Notes: a model not told the origin generated them from the sequence alone. A DNA stretch of 64,000 nucleotides from Metallosphaera yellowstonensis MK1 (GCF_000243315.1 NZ_JH597761.1:769656-833655); one strand, 5' to 3'; shown: positions 25,836 to 35,125, counted from the stretch's first letter. Translations and numbers: made by a program.

Positions 25836-26602
25836 TTCTCCCTTGACGGGAATTTTCCTTCCCTGACTTCACTCGTGTATTTCCTTACGGCATCCCTTAT
25901 CTCTGTCTTGAGATCTAAGTATTTCTTGGCGAAGTAGGGTGAGATGTCCCCTAGGCCTAGTAGGTCGTGCAATACCAGGACCTGTCCGTCACAGTGAGGC
26001 CCAGCACCTATACATATGGTCGGTACGGACACCTCTTCTGTCACCCTTTTTGCGATCTCTGCGTAGACGTTCTCTATGACAATGGAGAATACGCCCGCCT
26101 CCTCGAGTGCCATTGCGTCAGCTAGGATTTTCTCTTCGTCTTTGATCAACCTATATCCCCCCAGGGCCAGATACCTCTGAGGGGTCAGGCCTATGTGTCC
26201 CATGACCGGTATGCCTGCCCTCACAATGCTTTTGACCCTCTCGAACATCTCTACTCCTCCCTCTAGCTTCACTGCGTCAGCCCCCTCCCTTACCAGTTCT
26301 CCGGCGTTTCTCACTGCTGTCTCGTTGGAGAGTTCGTAGCTCATGAAGGGCATATCTACCACGATCATCTGTCTTGGATTAGCTCTCACTACAGCCCTGG
26401 TATGATGAACCATATGATCCATGGTGACCTGGAGAGTTGAGGGGAAACCCAGAACGTTCATCCCTAGGGAATCTCCCACTAGGAACATATCGAGATCTGT
26501 TTCAGAAAGTATCCTGGCCATGGAGTAGTCGTATACCGTCAGCATTGTTATTTTCTGTCTCCCCTTCATCTTCACGATGTCCCTTACCGTCATCCTTTGC
26601 AT
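25814..26602 (-). CDS. panB: 3-methyl-2-oxobutanoate hydroxymethyltransferase
   Basis: The 262-aa protein has all PanB landmarks: [65 protein letters not shown] and [19 protein letters not shown]. It makes ketopantoate, the precursor of pantoate, for CoA synthesis. Its start lies inside the 3' end of the upstream gene: about 101 bases of panB are also read in another frame. A second ATG, three codons later, gives the more usual N-terminus [11 protein letters not shown]. Confidence 0.97.
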   Translation of the reverse strand: MQRMTVRDIVKMKGRQKITMLTVYDYSMARILSETDLDMFLVGDSLGMNVLGFPSTLQVTMDHMVHHTRAVVRANPRQMIVVDMPFMSYELSNETAVRNAGELVREGADAVKLEGGVEMFERVKSIVRAGIPVMGHIGLTPQRYLALGGYRLIKDEEKILADAMALEEAGVFSIVIENVYAEIAKRVTEEVSVPTICIGAGPHCDGQVLVLHDLLGLGDISPYFAKKYLDLKTEIRDAVRKYTSEVREGKFPSRENYRVRDS

Positions 26603-27164
26603 TTCCCATCGTAGCTATCTTTGTGGCCAGCGTTAAAATCCTCATCACCTTGGTAACTATGTATTGAGTCTCCTCATATTGAACGGCCCTTCGGTGGAGC
26701 TCAACTAGGAGAGGGAGGTCGCTGAACGCGATCTTCCTGAAGAGCATTCTGTCAGCCTCTGTCCTCAGACCTCTCCCTGCTAGAAAACGTAGTTTTCTCT
26801 CCAGCTCGTCTAAGTTCAGGGAGTGAGCCTGAGCCCTAATTAGCATGACCTCGGGTTCCTCCTCCTTTCCTAAGGTTTCCTTAACTGCCTCCAGGTCAAC
26901 GAACTTCCACCAATGTTGATTTGAGGACTTGTACGAGGTCTCGATCACCGCGTAGTCCTTTTCAAGCGACCTCAGGATCATCTTCGGATCGAAATTGTAA
27001 CCCCTCTCTCTCAACCTCTCCACCAGCGTCTTGTAGTCGAAGTCCCCTACTTCTCCCCTCCCCTTCTCCTCAGTTATTGAGAGAGCTACCTCCAACACTA
27101 CCTTAGCCTTCTCGTACTTCAGAAGGGCCTCCGTTACTCTGTCCCTAACTCCCCCTATCAACAC
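26502..27164 (-). CDS. Hypothetical winged-helix-like protein
   Basis: This is a 220-aa protein. Residues 1-75 are helical with [20 protein letters not shown] and [16 protein letters not shown], which looks like a DNA-binding winged-helix pattern; the middle ([15 protein letters not shown]) is probably coiled. The last 33 residues ([19 protein letters not shown] and on) are very polar and are read from DNA that also encodes the first 34 codons of PanB. This suggests that the original stop was lost or that the overlap is old. The function is not recognised. Confidence 0.65.
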   Translation of the reverse strand: MLIGGVRDRVTEALLKYEKAKVVLEVALSITEEKGRGEVGDFDYKTLVERLRERGYNFDPKMILRSLEKDYAVIETSYKSSNQHWWKFVDLEAVKETLGKEEEPEVMLIRAQAHSLNLDELERKLRFLAGRGLRTEADRMLFRKIAFSDLPLLVELHRRAVQYEETQYIVTKVMRILTLATKIATMGNAKDDGKGHREDEGETENNNADGIRLLHGQDTF

Positions 27165-27213
27165 GTGTATTTCTAAAAACGTTAAATTATTAGTTAGCCG
27201 TGAATAATGTCGT

Positions 27214-27954
27214 ATGACTGAGCCTCAGCCGATAGTCAGTGTTACTTCTCTGACCAGGGAGGTCGATGGCAGGCTAATACTCCACGACGTGAACTTTAAC
27301 GTTCTGAGTGGCGAGATCTTTGGGATCGTGGGCCCCAACGGAGCTGGTAAGACCACAACCTTAAGGATCTTGGCTGGGATAATCACCAAATATGAGGGAT
27401 CAGTTACGATCCACGGCAATACTCCTAGGAGAGCTAAGGAACAGGGACTTATCTCGTATATGCCTGAGGATTCTTTCCCCTACGATAGGCTCACTGGTCT
27501 AGAGAACCTGGAGTTCTACGCCAAACTATACGCCGGGGGACAAAAGGAGAGGATCGAGGAGTTCATCGAGAGAGGTATAAAGATAGCTTCCTTAGGGCAA
27601 AGAATATATGATAAGGTCTCTGGGTACAGTAGGGGCATGAAGAGGAGACTTCTCATAGCAAGGACACTGATGGTACATCCTGTAGTGGCTATTTTGGATG
27701 AACCGACCTCATCTTTGGACGTGGAATCTGCAGTCAGGATAAGGAATACAATTAGATCCATGTCTGGGAAATCCACAGTGATTTTGTCGTCCCATAATCT
27801 TCTGGAAGTAGAGTACCTCTGTGATAGGGTCATGATGCTCAACATGGGGAGGCAGATAATAATAGGTAAACCGAGAGAGATAGTGGAACTTACTAGAGCC
27901 GGGAATCTGGAGGAATCATTCCTGAAGCTGATAGGTGAGGGAAATGATAAGTGA
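27214..27954 (+). CDS. ABC transporter ATP-binding protein
   Basis: The 246-aa protein has Walker A ([17 protein letters not shown]), a signature motif reading [11 protein letters not shown], Walker B ([13 protein letters not shown]) and a switch His in [14 protein letters not shown]. This is the ATPase of an ABC-2 type exporter. The membrane subunit follows with an 11-base overlap. Such pairs export lipids, sugars, peptides or drugs; the cargo here is unknown. Confidence 0.93.
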   Translation: MTEPQPIVSVTSLTREVDGRLILHDVNFNVLSGEIFGIVGPNGAGKTTTLRILAGIITKYEGSVTIHGNTPRRAKEQGLISYMPEDSFPYDRLTGLENLEFYAKLYAGGQKERIEEFIERGIKIASLGQRIYDKVSGYSRGMKRRLLIARTLMVHPVVAILDEPTSSLDVESAVRIRNTIRSMSGKSTVILSSHNLLEVEYLCDRVMMLNMGRQIIIGKPREIVELTRAGNLEESFLKLIGEGNDK

Positions 27955-29125
27955 CCTCGTGAGAAAGGAGTGGTTAGATCTGAAGAGGGACAGAAGACTC
28001 CTCCTGACTTCAATCCTCTTACCCATGCTCCTGCTCCCCTTGGTGGGAGCCATAATTTACGCATCAGTGGCCTCACAACCACCCATAGTGCTGTTGATAA
28101 ACAACGATACTGCCAACATCCCTTACGTTAACTTCCTCGAAAAATACGCTGAGCAACAGGGAGCCAAGGTGTACCTAAACAACGGTAGTTCCGTAGTTCC
28201 GGACGTAGAGGTCATCTTCCCCTCAGGATTTGCACAGAACATCTCCTCCATGAACGGCACAGCCTATGTGGAGGAAATAACGTTAGTCTCTTCACAGAGC
28301 GATGCTGTGAACATCGTTAACGACGGTCTCTATAAGCTAGCGGTCAACGTTTCCTTGACTAGGATATCCACTTTGTCCCGTGAGGCTCACACTCCTGTAA
28401 ATCCTGAGGCCGTACGAGATCCCCTAGTATTGAAGCTTGGATACATAAGCCCAGAGAAGAGACCAACTACAGGATCTGTGGAGAGACTGGGCCAGTTGAC
28501 CAGAGTGGTCTCCCTTATTCTCTTCCCAGCAGCAACACCTGTAATATTTTTCCTGACCGACGGTATCCTGGGAGAGAAGGAGAGAAAGACGCTCGAGGCA
28601 CTACTGGCTTCGCCTGTTTCGCCCTTTGAACTGGTCATATCCAAGCTAGTGATAGCCATGATGTTGGGCATCATATCTTCGCTAGGAGATCTCCTGGGCT
28701 TAGTTGCGTTCTCCTTCTTTGCTCCACTCCTTGTCGGGAACATAGGAGAACTGAGCTTATCCCTGGCGGGAATGGTCTCAATTGCCTACCTCCTCATGAT
28801 CCTCCTAACTGGATCGATAAGTCTACTACTCCTTGTGCTCATGGGCGGATCACAGAGGAACGCGCAGCTCATCAATTTCCTGGTCACTGGGTTTGGTATG
28901 TTAGCTTCGTTCTCAGCACTGATTTTGAATTTTGGCTCACTTGGGTTCCCCTTGGTCCTAGTTTACTTCATTCCCTACGTACAAATAGTAGCGGGGCTTT
29001 TGGACTTCGTGTTCGGTCTTGGCACTCAGAGCCTGATCCTCCTCTTATCGACATTTCTGGTATCTGTTCTGCTAATTTACACAACTACTCGCCTCCTCGA
29101 TCCAGAGAGGCTCATCCTGAGGTGA
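27944..29125 (+). CDS. ABC-2 type transporter permease
   Basis: ATG 27944 is preferred over the GTG nine bases earlier because GTGAGG fits as its ribosome binding site. The protein of about 393 aa has one N-terminal membrane segment ([20 protein letters not shown]) and an extracytoplasmic domain of about 150 residues ([18 protein letters not shown] onward). A block of about five membrane segments follows from about residue 185 ([19 protein letters not shown]). [20 protein letters not shown] is the typical coupling segment of ABC-2 (NatB-like) permeases. It is paired with the ATPase at 27214. Confidence 0.9.
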   Translation: MISDLVRKEWLDLKRDRRLLLTSILLPMLLLPLVGAIIYASVASQPPIVLLINNDTANIPYVNFLEKYAEQQGAKVYLNNGSSVVPDVEVIFPSGFAQNISSMNGTAYVEEITLVSSQSDAVNIVNDGLYKLAVNVSLTRISTLSREAHTPVNPEAVRDPLVLKLGYISPEKRPTTGSVERLGQLTRVVSLILFPAATPVIFFLTDGILGEKERKTLEALLASPVSPFELVISKLVIAMMLGIISSLGDLLGLVAFSFFAPLLVGNIGELSLSLAGMVSIAYLLMILLTGSISLLLLVLMGGSQRNAQLINFLVTGFGMLASFSALILNFGSLGFPLVLVYFIPYVQIVAGLLDFVFGLGTQSLILLLSTFLVSVLLIYTTTRLLDPERLILR

Positions 29126-29166
29126 AGGACTAATAAGTTTTTAATTGTATGATAGACATTTACTGT

Positions 29167-29397
29167 ATGGGCTCCCTAAAAGCCTACGTTCTATTAATTA
29201 CATCCATAGGGAAAGAAATGGATGTAGTGAACGAGATGAAGAAGCTAAACGGGATCAAGGACGCCACAGCAGTCTACGGGGAATACGATGTGGTATTAGA
29301 AGTCGAAGGTGCGAATCTAGACGAACTAAACAAAGTAATAGGACAGGTAAGGAGGAATCCCCACATAATAAGGACTGTGACTCTGATCTCCATGTAA
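29167..29397 (+). CDS. Stand-alone Lrp/AsnC ligand-binding (RAM) domain protein
   Basis: This 76-aa protein starts [17 protein letters not shown] and contains [20 protein letters not shown] and [13 protein letters not shown], the full pattern of the Lrp/AsnC effector-binding domain without a DNA-binding part. Such proteins bind amino acids and form ring assemblies that may modulate full Lrp regulators. The TTTTTAAT box at 29138-29145 fits a leaderless start at ATG 29167 better than the ATG at 29149. Confidence 0.85.
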   Translation: MGSLKAYVLLITSIGKEMDVVNEMKKLNGIKDATAVYGEYDVVLEVEGANLDELNKVIGQVRRNPHIIRTVTLISM

Positions 29398-29690
29398 ATC
29401 AGTTTTTTAGCCCACTTCATCGATCAGCACGTCTCTGCGACATCATCCGTTTATTATAATTTAGGGGACCCACCTATGTTCATATTACCCTGGTACCCAG
29501 GGTCACATTCCCATAGGCCTTGTATCGTCTAATGTAAGGCAGATTAAATCTGTTTTGGGTTTCCGACAGATTGTCTTATTGGATGTTTTAAGAGCGGAAA
29601 GTCCCCTCCCGAATCGATGCAGAGAACAATGAGCTCAGGAGTGGGAACTCTCCATTTAAGGTGTGGGGGCAACTCAGACAGAAGTGGAGT
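29398..29690. other. Intergenic stretch with hairpin, no gene recognised
   Basis: Apart from the hairpin at 29473-29517, no coding frame was recognised on either strand. A TATA-like TGTTTTAAGAG near 29583-29593 is followed by GC-rich sequence that could be transcribed as an RNA, but no known RNA motif was found. Confidence 0.35.
29473..29517 (+). other. Nested intergenic hairpin
   Basis: CCTATG (29473-29478) pairs with CATAGG (29512-29517). Inside it ACCCTGG (29487-29493) pairs with CCAGGGT (29497-29503) around a 3-base loop. It lies about 75 bases after the RAM protein stop and points to a folded 3' region or small RNA. No T-run follows, so ordinary termination is not obvious. Confidence 0.4.
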
Positions 29691-29984
29691 TCAGTCCTGC
29701 TTTATCTCCACTTCCTCGTCTTCCTCAGCTTCCTCAAATACCTTGAGCCTTCTGACTAAGTCCATTACTACAGAGTCCAACTGGGCCACCTTGGCTTCTA
29801 GAAAGGCGATAGATTCTTCCAATTTATCTGTATTTTCGTTCCTTGGATTAGACTGCTGCACACCCTCCAGACCATTCTTGATGTAGAATTTCACCAGGTC
29901 GGTAACCTGTATACCCATATCTTCAGCCTTCCTTTTAAGCTCGTCATACATCCATTCTGGAATCGATAAGTGTACTGTGGGCAC
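29691..29984 (-). CDS. Ribbon-helix-helix DNA-binding protein with coiled-coil tail
   Basis: The GTG at 29984 is chosen because TTAGAGGAAATAACA places GAGG ahead of it and the protein then starts PTVHLSIPEWMYDELKRKA, the strand-helix part of an RHH domain. It continues DMGIQVTDLVKFYIKNGLEG. Residues 55-97 (ESIAFLEAKVAQLDSVVMDL) form a predicted coiled coil with an acidic end. A TATA-like TTAATATAAT lies about 35-45 bases upstream. It is divergent from the small RHH gene at 30128. Confidence 0.75.
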   Translation of the reverse strand: MPTVHLSIPEWMYDELKRKAEDMGIQVTDLVKFYIKNGLEGVQQSNPRNENTDKLEESIAFLEAKVAQLDSVVMDLVRRLKVFEEAEEDEEVEIKQD

Positions 29985-30127
29985 TGTTATTTCCTCTAAT
30001 AAAAAAGACAGGGGAACAATTATATTAATCTTCCTCTTATAGTAGTCCTCTTGAAGTATTAAGATGGTGTTATCGATACAGAAAATACTTAAACCTTCCG
30101 TACTACAAGTATAGAAATAGGTGCACA

Positions 30128-30304
30128 ATGAGAGTCGTGACTTTTAAGGCGGAGGAGGACCTCTTGGAGCTCTTAGATAGGTATGCCATAAGATATGGCC
30201 TCAATAGAAGCGAGGCCATAAGGAAAGCGATCGAGAGCATGGTAAAAGAGGAGATGAGTAAGGAAACCGTCCCTGTTGCAAGAGTGGAAAGGATGAAGCT
30301 ATAA
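30128..30304 (+). CDS. Small CopG-like ribbon-helix-helix regulator (58 aa)
   Basis: The protein [20 protein letters not shown] followed by [19 protein letters not shown] matches the strand (VVTFKA), first helix and second helix ([10 protein letters not shown]) of CopG/NikR-type RHH repressors almost ideally. It is divergent from another RHH gene 143 bases away, and its end overlaps the convergent metallo-hydrolase gene by 6 bases. An ACTTAAAC box lies about 38 bases upstream. Two divergent RHH genes suggest mutual or self regulation over the shared spacer. Confidence 0.8.
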   Translation: MRVVTFKAEEDLLELLDRYAIRYGLNRSEAIRKAIESMVKEEMSKETVPVARVERMKL

Positions 30305-30901
30305 AAGGAAAATGTATTTCTTTAAATTATTTTCGTCTATTTCTTTTCCTTTGATCTGTTGATAATTTATCTCATGGAGGAATTGGTCTGGTGGATCCAA
30401 AGGAAGTAAGAGCCCCTTAACCCAGTAATGTAAGGGAATCACTATGTCGGGGTTGAGGATCTTAACCAACTCGGCTGCTTCCTTTCCATCGATAGTCACA
30501 AGACCACCTACCGGGATAGCCAGTACGTCCGGACTAAACGACTTAAGTATGCTCTCTCTAGGAATTTCCCCTACGTCCCCCATGTGAAGGAGTGTTATCC
30601 CCTCATACTTGATTTCGTACATACTAGTCTTTCCCCTCCTTTTTCCTCCTTCCCTGTCGTGGTTCACCTTTGTCGCCCTAACCTTATAGCCGTCAAACGC
30701 GAACTCGCCCTCCAGACCCATTTTAACTTCCTCTGAGAGTAGACCTTGATAGGCGTTGTGGTCGTAATGATCATGCGTAATCAGGACATACTTTACCCTC
30801 TCTATCTCGGGAGGGGGAAGGCCTATGCTCCCTCCGTCGTGGGGGTCAATCACAAGCTCTCCGTTCACAACGAGCATTGAATGCCCATAAAGTCTTATCA
30901 T
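30299..30901 (-). CDS. Metallo-beta-lactamase fold hydrolase (UlaG-like)
   Basis: The 200-aa protein has the metal-binding motif [10 protein letters not shown] (residues about 39-48), a following KVNHDREGG with a His, HMGDVGEIP with the bridging Asp, and IPLHYWVKG near the C-terminus. The start ([20 protein letters not shown]) is that of UlaG-like hydrolases, which act on lactones, phosphodiesters or similar bonds. It is next to, but separate from, the leuA-type gene. The substrate is unknown. Confidence 0.85.
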   Translation of the reverse strand: MIRLYGHSMLVVNGELVIDPHDGGSIGLPPPEIERVKYVLITHDHYDHNAYQGLLSEEVKMGLEGEFAFDGYKVRATKVNHDREGGKRRGKTSMYEIKYEGITLLHMGDVGEIPRESILKSFSPDVLAIPVGGLVTIDGKEAAELVKILNPDIVIPLHYWVKGLLLPLDPPDQFLHEINYQQIKGKEIDENNLKKYIFLL

Positions 30902-30911
30902 GCGGAGTCCT

Positions 30912-32045
30912 TCATGTGTTCAGGTATTTAGATGCTATCCTCTTGGCATCCTCTGCTGTTATCTTCTTTCCTGTGTCTGCCATCCTCTTGACTTCCTGGA
31001 GAACCGCCTTTAATTTCTCATCGTCGAGGTGTATCCCATCCTCCTCTAATATCTTCCTCAGTCCGTGAATCCCACTGTGTTTACCCAAAGCTAATCTCCT
31101 GAAGTTACCTACCTCTTCGGGTGACATCGGCTCGTAGGTCAGAGGGTTCTCTATGACTCCGTGCACGTGTATGCCCGCCTCGTGGCCGAAAGCGTTTTCG
31201 CCCACTATTGCCTTGAAGTACGGCACTGGGACTCCGCTGAGCTCAGATACCAACCTGCTGGTGTCGTAAAGTAGCCATGTCTTAACGCCTACCTCGTAGT
31301 CCATCAGTTTCTTCAAAGCCATCACAACCTCCTCAAGGGAGGCGTTACCTGCTCTCTCACCTATTCCGTTAACTGTAACGTGGACTTGCCTAGCTCCTGC
31401 CTGAACTCCTGCCAGCGAGTTAGCCGTGGCTAGGCCGAAGTCGTTGTGGCAATGTACACTCACAATTCTGCCAGAAGTGGCGTTAACTACCTTCTTGATG
31501 AGGTCGTAGAACTTGAACGGGTACATCGTACCCACAGTGTCTGGTATGTTAACTCTATCTGCCCCCGCCTCCACTGCCGTTTTCACGGCCTGGATTAGGA
31601 AGTCCTCGTCTGTCCTCGTAGCATCCTCTGGGCTGTACTCTACGACTAATCCGTGGGACTTAGCGTATCTAACGGACTCGTAGATCCTGTCCAAGACTTG
31701 CTCCCTGGTCAACTTGAGCTTGTATTTCAGATGTATGTCAGAAGTAGCTATGAACACGTGAATGCTGGAGAGACCGGCCTCTATACCCTTGTCTATATCG
31801 TTCTTGTTGGCCCTGGCCAGCCCGGTCACCTCTACGCTATCGCCTACCTCCTCTAAGATCTTCTTGGTGGCTATGAACTCCCCCTCCGAGGAGGCCGGGA
31901 AACCTGCCTCTATTACGTCCACTCCCAGCCTCTGAAGCTGCCTAGCTATCCTCACCTTCTGCTCCACGGTGAGGTCTATTCCTGGGGCCTGCTCCCCATC
32001 CCTGAGTGTCGTATCGAATATTCTAATTCTCCTAGTGGAGAACAC
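30912..32045 (-). CDS. leuA: 2-isopropylmalate synthase-type enzyme (short form)
   Basis: The 377-aa protein has the family signatures [36 protein letters not shown] and [17 protein letters not shown], and also [11 protein letters not shown]. These belong to the DRE-TIM metallolyase group that condenses acetyl-CoA with a 2-oxo acid (isopropylmalate, citramalate or homocitrate synthase). The C-terminal regulatory LeuA domain is absent, so feedback control may differ from bacterial LeuA. GTG start. Isopropylmalate synthase is favoured; homocitrate or citramalate synthase are the alternatives. Confidence 0.85.
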   Translation of the reverse strand: MFSTRRIRIFDTTLRDGEQAPGIDLTVEQKVRIARQLQRLGVDVIEAGFPASSEGEFIATKKILEEVGDSVEVTGLARANKNDIDKGIEAGLSSIHVFIATSDIHLKYKLKLTREQVLDRIYESVRYAKSHGLVVEYSPEDATRTDEDFLIQAVKTAVEAGADRVNIPDTVGTMYPFKFYDLIKKVVNATSGRIVSVHCHNDFGLATANSLAGVQAGARQVHVTVNGIGERAGNASLEEVVMALKKLMDYEVGVKTWLLYDTSRLVSELSGVPVPYFKAIVGENAFGHEAGIHVHGVIENPLTYEPMSPEEVGNFRRLALGKHSGIHGLRKILEEDGIHLDDEKLKAVLQEVKRMADTGKKITAEDAKRIASKYLNT

Positions 32046-32086
32046 TCATCCCTCTATACGCACCAACATGAATTGGGAAGGACTTT

Positions 32087-32680
32087 TTATAAATCTTTCC
32101 CTATAACCTCGTTGATTATATCCTTGGCCACCCGTAGCTTGAGTCTCTTGAGGTGAGAGGCGGGAGAGTCAGAGCTTAACCAAGGCTTAGAATACCTCCC
32201 TACCATAGGTGAGTCCAAGTCCATTCCGTACAGCCTTATTCTCCTAGCCCCGAAAGCTCTGGCCAACACCACCGCCCTGTCCCCATCCGTGAACCCCCCG
32301 AACAACTTCAGTCTGCCGAAGGGAGGGACCTGGGTAGTACCTACAACTCTTTTCAACTCTGAGACCTTGTGAAGGAGATGGTAGTTGTCCCCGTGGGCGT
32401 GCACCACGTAGAGCGAGTCTGGAAATTGAGTTATGCCGTCTAAATCGGTAACTATAACGTCAGGTACGATCCCCAGGGACAATAAATAGTTAGTTGCCCC
32501 GTCGGCCGAAATCATTACCTCCCCCTCGAACTCCCTGTGATCCACTAACGAAGGCCCTGCCCCCACCACTGCCACATCTTTGCCTCTGATGATCTCGAGC
32601 TCCCTCGTGAGATCCTCCCTTATCATCAAGTTTAGGAGAGACGCCGAATAATAGTCCTTGGAGAACGGAAAACCGAACAT
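32087..32680 (-). CDS. mptE: MptE-like 6-hydroxymethylpterin diphosphokinase
   Basis: This 197-aa protein has DVAVVGAGPSLVDH, ISADGATNYLLSLGIVPDV and VTDLDGI, followed by VVHAHGDNYHLL and FGGFTDGDRAVVLARAFGA. These are the DUF115/MptE landmarks. The enzyme transfers pyrophosphate from ATP to 6-hydroxymethyl-dihydropterin in archaeal folate or methanopterin synthesis. Other pterin-related genes (PTPS homologue at 34260, DHPS-like protein at 35662) lie nearby. It is last in a minus-strand run of four genes. Confidence 0.88.
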   Translation of the reverse strand: MFGFPFSKDYYSASLLNLMIREDLTRELEIIRGKDVAVVGAGPSLVDHREFEGEVMISADGATNYLLSLGIVPDVIVTDLDGITQFPDSLYVVHAHGDNYHLLHKVSELKRVVGTTQVPPFGRLKLFGGFTDGDRAVVLARAFGARRIRLYGMDLDSPMVGRYSKPWLSSDSPASHLKRLKLRVAKDIINEVIGKDL

Positions 32681-32685
32681 CCTCC

Positions 32686-32904
32686 TCAGTCGATCGTAGA
32701 TGGAGAGCCATCTGAACGGATCTTGAATAATATCTTCTCGCCCTCCTTTCTAACAATCTCCACTCTATATCTCTTAAAAACGTAGGACAGGAGTGGACTA
32801 TCCTTAGAGATCGAGAAAGTCACATCTACGTTCGCCAGCAGTCCCAGTGCCTCCAACGGGTCAGAGGAGCAGGTATATGAGTCTAGGTCAATGGTGGAAG
32901 TCAT
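32686..32904 (-). CDS. Small protein, possibly TusA-like fold
   Basis: The 72-aa protein has the order strand (STIDLDSYTCSSDPLEALGL), helix, strand (VDVTFSISKDSP), helix and final strand (EKILFKIR), which is the TusA/SirA pattern. A Cys sits in YTCSSDP where TusA has CPxP. The assignment is by pattern only. It overlaps the upstream HEPN-like gene by 17 bases and is 5 bases from mptE, so it belongs to that operon. Confidence 0.5.
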   Translation of the reverse strand: MTSTIDLDSYTCSSDPLEALGLLANVDVTFSISKDSPLLSYVFKRYRVEIVRKEGEKILFKIRSDGSPSTID

Positions 32905-33304
32905 CGAAGATGCCCTGTACTTTGTCGAATAACGAAGTGACCCTGTCCAAGATTAACTTCATTTCCTGTCCCCTAGTCAGAACTGAGGGAGCCTTAGTTG
33001 GAGACTCGTTGAGCATCTTAAGGGCGGAGAGTTGTCTCCACAGATCTTGGATCTCGTTGATGATTCCCTTAACTTTCTGGTCTATTTCCCTGGATATCTC
33101 CAGGAAACCCAATACTTCAACTGGAGAGAAGGATATGTCTAGGATTCCATATAGTGATAGCAGGACGTTAGACATGTTCTCAAGGGTCTCGGATAACCTC
33201 AACGCCGTATAGTACATGTCTCCGTCGTTGAAGGCATCGCTAGACTCCTTGAGGGTTCGCATGGATCTCAAGATATACTCAGACGCCATGGAGCTATTGT
33301 TCAC
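32888..33304 (-). CDS. HEPN-like all-helical protein
   Basis: The 138-aa protein is nearly all helix. It begins ASEYILRSMRTLKESSDAF and continues with DGDMYYTALRLSETLENMSN, a pattern seen in HEPN-domain proteins that pair with minimal nucleotidyltransferases. The RxxxxH motif of active HEPN RNases is not evident. The upstream gene, overlapping by 4 bases, looks like a degenerate nucleotidyltransferase. The pairing is an inference from pattern and gene order. Confidence 0.5.
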   Translation of the reverse strand: MNNSSMASEYILRSMRTLKESSDAFNDGDMYYTALRLSETLENMSNVLLSLYGILDISFSPVEVLGFLEISREIDQKVKGIINEIQDLWRQLSALKMLNESPTKAPSVLTRGQEMKLILDRVTSLFDKVQGIFDDFHH

Positions 33305-33756
33305 AGCTCCACCACCTCACCTTTATTTATCTTTATCAGGTCTATAACTTTCCTGCCCTGAAAGTCTTTGACCTTCCAGTCTCTCTTCACGGAGGAGAGA
33401 AGGCCCTCTGGATCGTAGGCTATGCCTCCGATCGTCAGACTCATTATCACCAATGGGTAACTGTGCTTCAGTTCCCTGGGGCTTATGACGACTCCCATCA
33501 CTGGAGGGTTCCTTCCTAGCTTCTCAACCAGTTCGAGCCCCTCACGAGAACGCTTGACCTTGTTGTAGAAGTAGTTGAAGATTTCGCCCCTCATCAATAG
33601 CGATATGGCGTCTACTCCCTCTAGGACTATCAAGAGGAGGTACCTATCCTGAAATTTGGAGACTACAATTCCCTTCAATCCTTCCCCGTAGTGGTCCAAA
33701 ATCGCCTCGGTGAGGGTTGATATAAATCGCTCGACGGTCATGTTTAATACCTTCAC
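33301..33756 (-). CDS. Degenerate nucleotidyltransferase-like protein
   Basis: In this 151-aa protein the segment ILDHYGEGLKGIVVSKFQDR and then YLLLIVLEGVDA has the shape of the MNT nucleotidyltransferase core (helix, strand, GSxARG, strand with DxD). The GS motif is replaced by SKFQDR and the two Asp are missing. The rest is mixed helix and strand. It overlaps the HEPN-like gene by 4 bases, the usual MNT-HEPN order being variable. If right, the pair would have no AMP-transfer activity. Promoter region is shared with the divergent gene at 33774. Confidence 0.45.
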   Translation of the reverse strand: MKVLNMTVERFISTLTEAILDHYGEGLKGIVVSKFQDRYLLLIVLEGVDAISLLMRGEIFNYFYNKVKRSREGLELVEKLGRNPPVMGVVISPRELKHSYPLVIMSLTIGGIAYDPEGLLSSVKRDWKVKDFQGRKVIDLIKINKGEVVEL

Positions 33757-33773
33757 GAGGCTGAATTAAAGTT

Positions 33774-34259
33774 ATGGATTACTGGCTCCAAAGGTACCTC
33801 CAGGAGAGACCATCGATGACAGTAGGTGCAGTCGAGGCCGTAGTACCGTGCAACTCCTCTTGTTTAGAGGGAACCGAGTTCAGATCGCTCTTGAGTGATC
33901 CATCCTTCCGTTCCAGGTTAGAAGTGATGGACAGCCTGGTGGATCTGATCAAGGACCTCTCCAACACACTGGTCAGGGAGATTGAGGAAAAAGCTCAGGG
34001 TATGGAGGGAGTAAACGTCAACGCCTTAGTCTACACTGTGTATAGGTTGAGCGAATACGGCGGAACTACAAGTTTGGGCGAGAAGCTCAGGTACGAAGGG
34101 AGAGTGTTAGCTGAGGGGAGTTTCCCCCTCCTGATTAACGTAAACAAGCTTGTGGATCAATTGGTCCAGGATCAGAACATAAGGTCTATCTGTGACGAGA
34201 TAAGGTACTTGACGGAGGCTCTTTGGGAACACTTTGAGAAAAACATGGTGAGGGTTTAG
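33774..34259 (+). CDS. Hypothetical protein (161 aa)
   Basis: It starts 18 bases from the divergent gene and ends immediately before the PTPS gene, so it is probably co-transcribed with it. The N-terminus contains two Cys close together (VVPCNSSCLEG). Residues 50-80 are helical (VMDSLVDLIKDLSNTLVREI), as is the C-terminus (CDEIRYLTEALWEHFEKN). No family is recognised. Confidence 0.65.
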   Translation: MDYWLQRYLQERPSMTVGAVEAVVPCNSSCLEGTEFRSLLSDPSFRSRLEVMDSLVDLIKDLSNTLVREIEEKAQGMEGVNVNALVYTVYRLSEYGGTTSLGEKLRYEGRVLAEGSFPLLINVNKLVDQLVQDQNIRSICDEIRYLTEALWEHFEKNMVRV

Positions 34260-34676
34260 ATGAAAGTGAGGGTCGGCATAGAAGGGTTCAGCCTGGACTC
34301 TGCTCATTACACCCTCTCCTCGCCCAAGGACGATCAACTCCACGGCCACACCTACAACATCGACGTGGAAGTAGAGGGACCGGTAGACGAGAATAGCGGA
34401 TTCGTGGTCGACTTTAACGTCCTGAGGGAGGTGGTGAAAGAGGTGGTGAAGGAGTGGGATCATAAGTTCATTGTCCCCAAGAGGGATATCCCAAAGATAA
34501 AGGTAGAGTCTCCATTCAGGCTAGAGATCAAGGAGATAGACCACCCATTCCCCACAGTGGAGTACATAGGACTCGAAATAGCCAAAAGCGTCCATCGGAG
34601 GCTCGGTGAGAAGTTTAAGGTGATCGTCAAGATCTATGAGGGAAAAGACTCGTACGCTCTAATAGAGTACCCTTGA
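34260..34676 (+). CDS. 6-pyruvoyl-tetrahydropterin synthase homologue without the catalytic Cys
   Basis: The 138-aa protein has the PTPS/QueD fold markers: [11 protein letters not shown] with the first zinc His, [14 protein letters not shown] with the His-Gly-His pair, [41 protein letters not shown] and [16 protein letters not shown]. In QueD and classical PTPS a Cys stands four residues before HGH; here that position is Asp (KDDQLHGH). Some PTPS variants with an acidic residue there act as dihydroneopterin-cleaving enzymes in folate synthesis. The MptE and DHPS-like neighbours favour such a role over queuosine or archaeosine synthesis. Confidence 0.85.
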   Translation: MKVRVGIEGFSLDSAHYTLSSPKDDQLHGHTYNIDVEVEGPVDENSGFVVDFNVLREVVKEVVKEWDHKFIVPKRDIPKIKVESPFRLEIKEIDHPFPTVEYIGLEIAKSVHRRLGEKFKVIVKIYEGKDSYALIEYP

Positions 34677-34734
34677 CTCTGGACTCCCTAGTCACTCCTA
34701 GTTTGCCTATAGTGCTCATCGAGCGTGTTACTCC

Positions 34735-35025
34735 ACATTCCTTCAGGTCGGGGCTCAAGGGGTTCGGGCTTCATAGGATTTCATAATATTTAATATCAAT
34801 CCTCAGCCCTTGGGCTTCACCTGAGTCGCGGCTGGCCCGTTCACACCCCTCCGCCCCCTTAGCAGGATGACCCCACCCAACGGGTCCTATGGGAAACCCG
34901 CACATCTTCAGTTCACCGTCACACCCAATCGGGATTTCTTCACCCATCTGGTGTGATTGTGTTTATGTTTTCAAATCAACAAATAAGAAAACTTTACGGT
35001 TTATCGGAAACTGTTGTCCACGGCA
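34735..35025 (-). mobile_element. Short non-autonomous element of the second IS607 subfamily
   Basis: The first part (about 34750-34910) matches the right-end region of the element at 40885-42810: CAATCCTCAGCCCTTG, GCTTCACC(T/G)GAGTCGCGG, CCTCCGCCCCCTTAGC and GGGAAACCCGCACATCTT. The last part (about 34992-35025) is the left-end block with GGTTTATCGGAAACTGTT. Nothing of tnpA and almost nothing of tnpB remains between them. Total length is close to 290 bases, like the elements of the first subfamily. Confidence 0.7.
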
Positions 35026-35125
35026 GAGCTAACGTGGTGTGAGAACTCATATTTTATCACTAAAGCTTGTCATAAACGAATACAAAATATTTTTGTTGAT
35101 ACGGAGAACGATTCATCCCCCAGGA

